Both the position numbers and the translations under genes were made by a program. From NCBI RefSeq assembly GCF_028816475.1, contig NZ_CP118247.1:1830001-1894000 (forward strand): 64,000 nucleotides of DNA. Direction: 5' to 3'. Shown here in pieces: positions 62,730 through 64,000 of this stretch. Below the pieces are notes generated by a model. The model saw only the letters and a list, made by a program, of their open reading frames with translations, ran no database searches and had not been told where the DNA came from. Numbering within the stretch: position 1 is the stretch's first letter; each line of letters opens with the position of its first letter. Origin of the DNA: Devosia rhodophyticola. GTDB taxonomy: Bacteria; Pseudomonadota; Alphaproteobacteria; Rhizobiales; Devosiaceae.

Positions 62730-63734
62730 ATGAAGAAATTTACAGCTTTGGCTGTTGCAGCAGCTTTGAGCATGGTAGGCGCGAGCGCTGCCCAGGCTCA
62801 GGAATATCCATTCCGCGATATTACAAATGCCGTGGTTTGGGGGGCTGGCGGCGGTACCGACACCATCAATCGCATGGTGATGGCAGAAATGGAAAAGTTT
62901 CTGCCCGTTGGTATTTCGGTAATCAATCAGACTGGCGGCGTCGCTGGCTCGAATGGCATGATCTACGTGCTCAATCAGCCCGACGACGGCTACACGCTTG
63001 CCGGTATTTCAGAATCCAACGTGACCGCTGCCGTTCAAGGTGGCTGGGACAAGCGCATGAACGTCTGGTTCCCGTTCATTGTTGGTGGCTCGCCACTGAT
63101 GATTTCGGTGCCTGCCGGTTCACAGTACAACAGTCTTGAAGAACTTGTTGCTGCTGCTAAGGCCGCGCCAGAGACTATTCCGGCCGCTGCAAGTGGTTCG
63201 GGTTCGATCCATCACCTCAATCTTCTGGCACTGGAAAATGGTACCGACGCCAAGTTCCGTTTCGTTCCCTATCAGGGCTCTGCTCCCGCTATGGAAGCGG
63301 CCGTAAACGGAGAAGTGCAGCTGGTTATCGGCTCGCTGGCCGAACAGTTCCCACTGATCGACGGGGGCAAGCTTAAGCCATTGGCCATGTTGAGCGGTCA
63401 GGAAGCTTCTATTGGCGGCAAGACCATTCCAGATGCCCTGAGCGAATTTCCATCGTTGAAGCAATATCTGCCGCTGAGCCAGTCTATTGGTTTTGCTGTA
63501 GCCAATTCGGCTTCAGACGATGTCAAGAATGTGCTGTCGGAGGCCTTCACTCAGGCTATGGCATCGGACACAGTGAGCAAGTGGGCTAACGACAATCACT
63601 ATGTGATCTCCGGTCAGATGGGTGATGCTGCCAGCCAGACATTTGCCAAGCTGGAAAGTGTTTTTGCCTGGACCCTCTGGGATCTGGGCGCGGCAACGGT
63701 AGACCCGGAAACACTGGGAATTCCAAAACCATAG
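62730..63734 (+). CDS. tripartite tricarboxylate transporter substrate-binding protein (TctC/Bug family)
   Basis: 334 residues. Start ATG 62730 with 'aggaggaga'. Sec signal peptide ending AQAQE. TctC-type blocks: 'WGAGGGTDTINRMV', 'NQTGGVAGSNGMIYVLNQPD' and 'GYTLAGI', with the conserved 'GEVQLVIGSLAEQFPLI' region in the second half. It binds a di- or tricarboxylate in the periplasm and passes it to TctA/TctB. A stem-loop with T-run follows before the next gene. Confidence 0.9.
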   Translation: MKKFTALAVAAALSMVGASAAQAQEYPFRDITNAVVWGAGGGTDTINRMVMAEMEKFLPVGISVINQTGGVAGSNGMIYVLNQPDDGYTLAGISESNVTAAVQGGWDKRMNVWFPFIVGGSPLMISVPAGSQYNSLEELVAAAKAAPETIPAAASGSGSIHHLNLLALENGTDAKFRFVPYQGSAPAMEAAVNGEVQLVIGSLAEQFPLIDGGKLKPLAMLSGQEASIGGKTIPDALSEFPSLKQYLPLSQSIGFAVANSASDDVKNVLSEAFTQAMASDTVSKWANDNHYVISGQMGDAASQTFAKLESVFAWTLWDLGAATVDPETLGIPKP

Positions 63735-63754
63735 GCGCATAATCAGCATGATTT

Positions 63755-63779
63755 GACCGGCCCAAGGGCCGGTCTTTTT
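63755..63779 (+). terminator. stem-loop terminator/attenuator between tctC and tctB
   Basis: Perfect 9-bp stem gaccggccc / gggccggtc with a 2-nt loop (in practice fewer pairs and a larger loop) followed by five T. It lies inside the operon, so partial termination would keep binding-protein levels above those of the membrane subunits. Confidence 0.8.
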
Positions 63780-63798
63780 GCAGCCTGGGGAGGCTAAT

Positions 63799-64000
63799 TT
63801 GACAGACGAGAAGCGCTCTTTGCGTCAGAAAGATTTCTGGGCCGCATTGGCATTGATGGCCGCCTCGGCAGGGCTGTTGTTCAAAACACTTGAGATACCG
63901 TTTTTTCAGGCCCGTGCAGCCGGTATTGCTGACGGCAAATGGTACAATTCGGCGGCTATCGTGCCTTACATGGTCTTTGGACTGCTGTTTGTATTGTCGG
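63799..64000 (+). CDS. tripartite tricarboxylate transporter TctB-family protein (partial, runs off the window)
   Basis: Frame starting at TTG 63799 behind a strong 'ggggagg' continues to the window end without a stop. The first about 17 residues are charged (TDEKRSLRQKDFWAAL), then come one hydrophobic helix and a 'FFQARAAGIADGKWYNSAAI' segment, and a second helix begins. This fits the small four-helix TctB subunit in sequence pattern and in position after tctC. A TctA gene is expected beyond the window. Confidence 0.75.
   Translation, partial: MTDEKRSLRQKDFWAALALMAASAGLLFKTLEIPFFQARAAGIADGKWYNSAAIVPYMVFGLLFVLS

Overview
The window looks like a chromosomal stretch of an alphaproteobacterium, most probably order Hyphomicrobiales and possibly Devosia-like. 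The basis is the style of the 23S/5S rRNA, an initiator tRNA with a C1-A72 mismatch, a TTGAGG-17-TATATA promoter, GC-rich coding and many ABC-type sugar and amino-acid importers. The genus call is inference only. No insertion sequence, phage gene, CRISPR array or replication origin was seen.

Layout. 1-2.95 kb: 3' part of a 23S rRNA gene, 5S rRNA and a strong terminator. 3.1-12 kb: housekeeping and unknown genes (DUF4336, DUF1761, two paralogous alpha/beta hydrolases, a frameshifted nucleotidyltransferase-like gene, a ferredoxin-bacterioferritin fusion, an EAL-domain protein, DUF599, a Tas-type aldo-keto reductase). 12.2 kb: orphan initiator tRNA-Met with a recognisable promoter. 12.4-17.8 kb: a winged-helix/hydrolase fusion, then a polar (basic) amino-acid ABC importer operon ending in an FMN reductase. 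17.9-31 kb: a divergent sugar-acid catabolism locus. The leftward operon holds a CUT1-type importer, a galactonate-dehydratase-like enzyme and an RraA-like protein. The rightward operon holds a GntR regulator, another enolase-superfamily enzyme, a lactonase, ManD, a UxuA-like dehydratase and a uronate-dehydrogenase-like SDR. Together these could oxidise, delactonise and dehydrate hexuronates or aldonates.

31-55.2 kb is the most striking region. It holds one giant RTX protein gene (about 5,273 residues if two one-base G-tract frameshifts are repaired, with 52 hand-counted RTX modules). Around it are all three type I secretion parts: a TolC-like outer-membrane protein, an HlyD-like adaptor and an ABC exporter with a degenerate C39-like domain. 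Directly behind the exporter, in the same operon, sit a MotB/OmpA-like protein, a MotA/TolQ/ExbB-like proton-channel protein and a PilZ protein. This matches in logic the Salmonella SPI-4 Sii system (giant adhesin SiiE, T1SS SiiCDF, proton channel SiiAB), with a possible c-di-GMP receptor added. It is the best candidate here for an under-described system.

55.2-64 kb: a ribose/galactose-type sugar ABC importer (permease and binding protein each broken by one frameshift), then a leftward operon of a tartrate/isopropylmalate-dehydrogenase-like enzyme, a Gfo/Idh/MocA oxidoreductase, a GntR regulator and an AHL-lactonase-like metallo-hydrolase. Opposite to it starts a tripartite tricarboxylate transporter operon (TctC, partial TctB) that runs off the end.

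Five apparent frameshifts occur in 64 kb. Four are single-base losses in homopolymers, so many of the broken genes are more likely sequencing errors than true pseudogenes.
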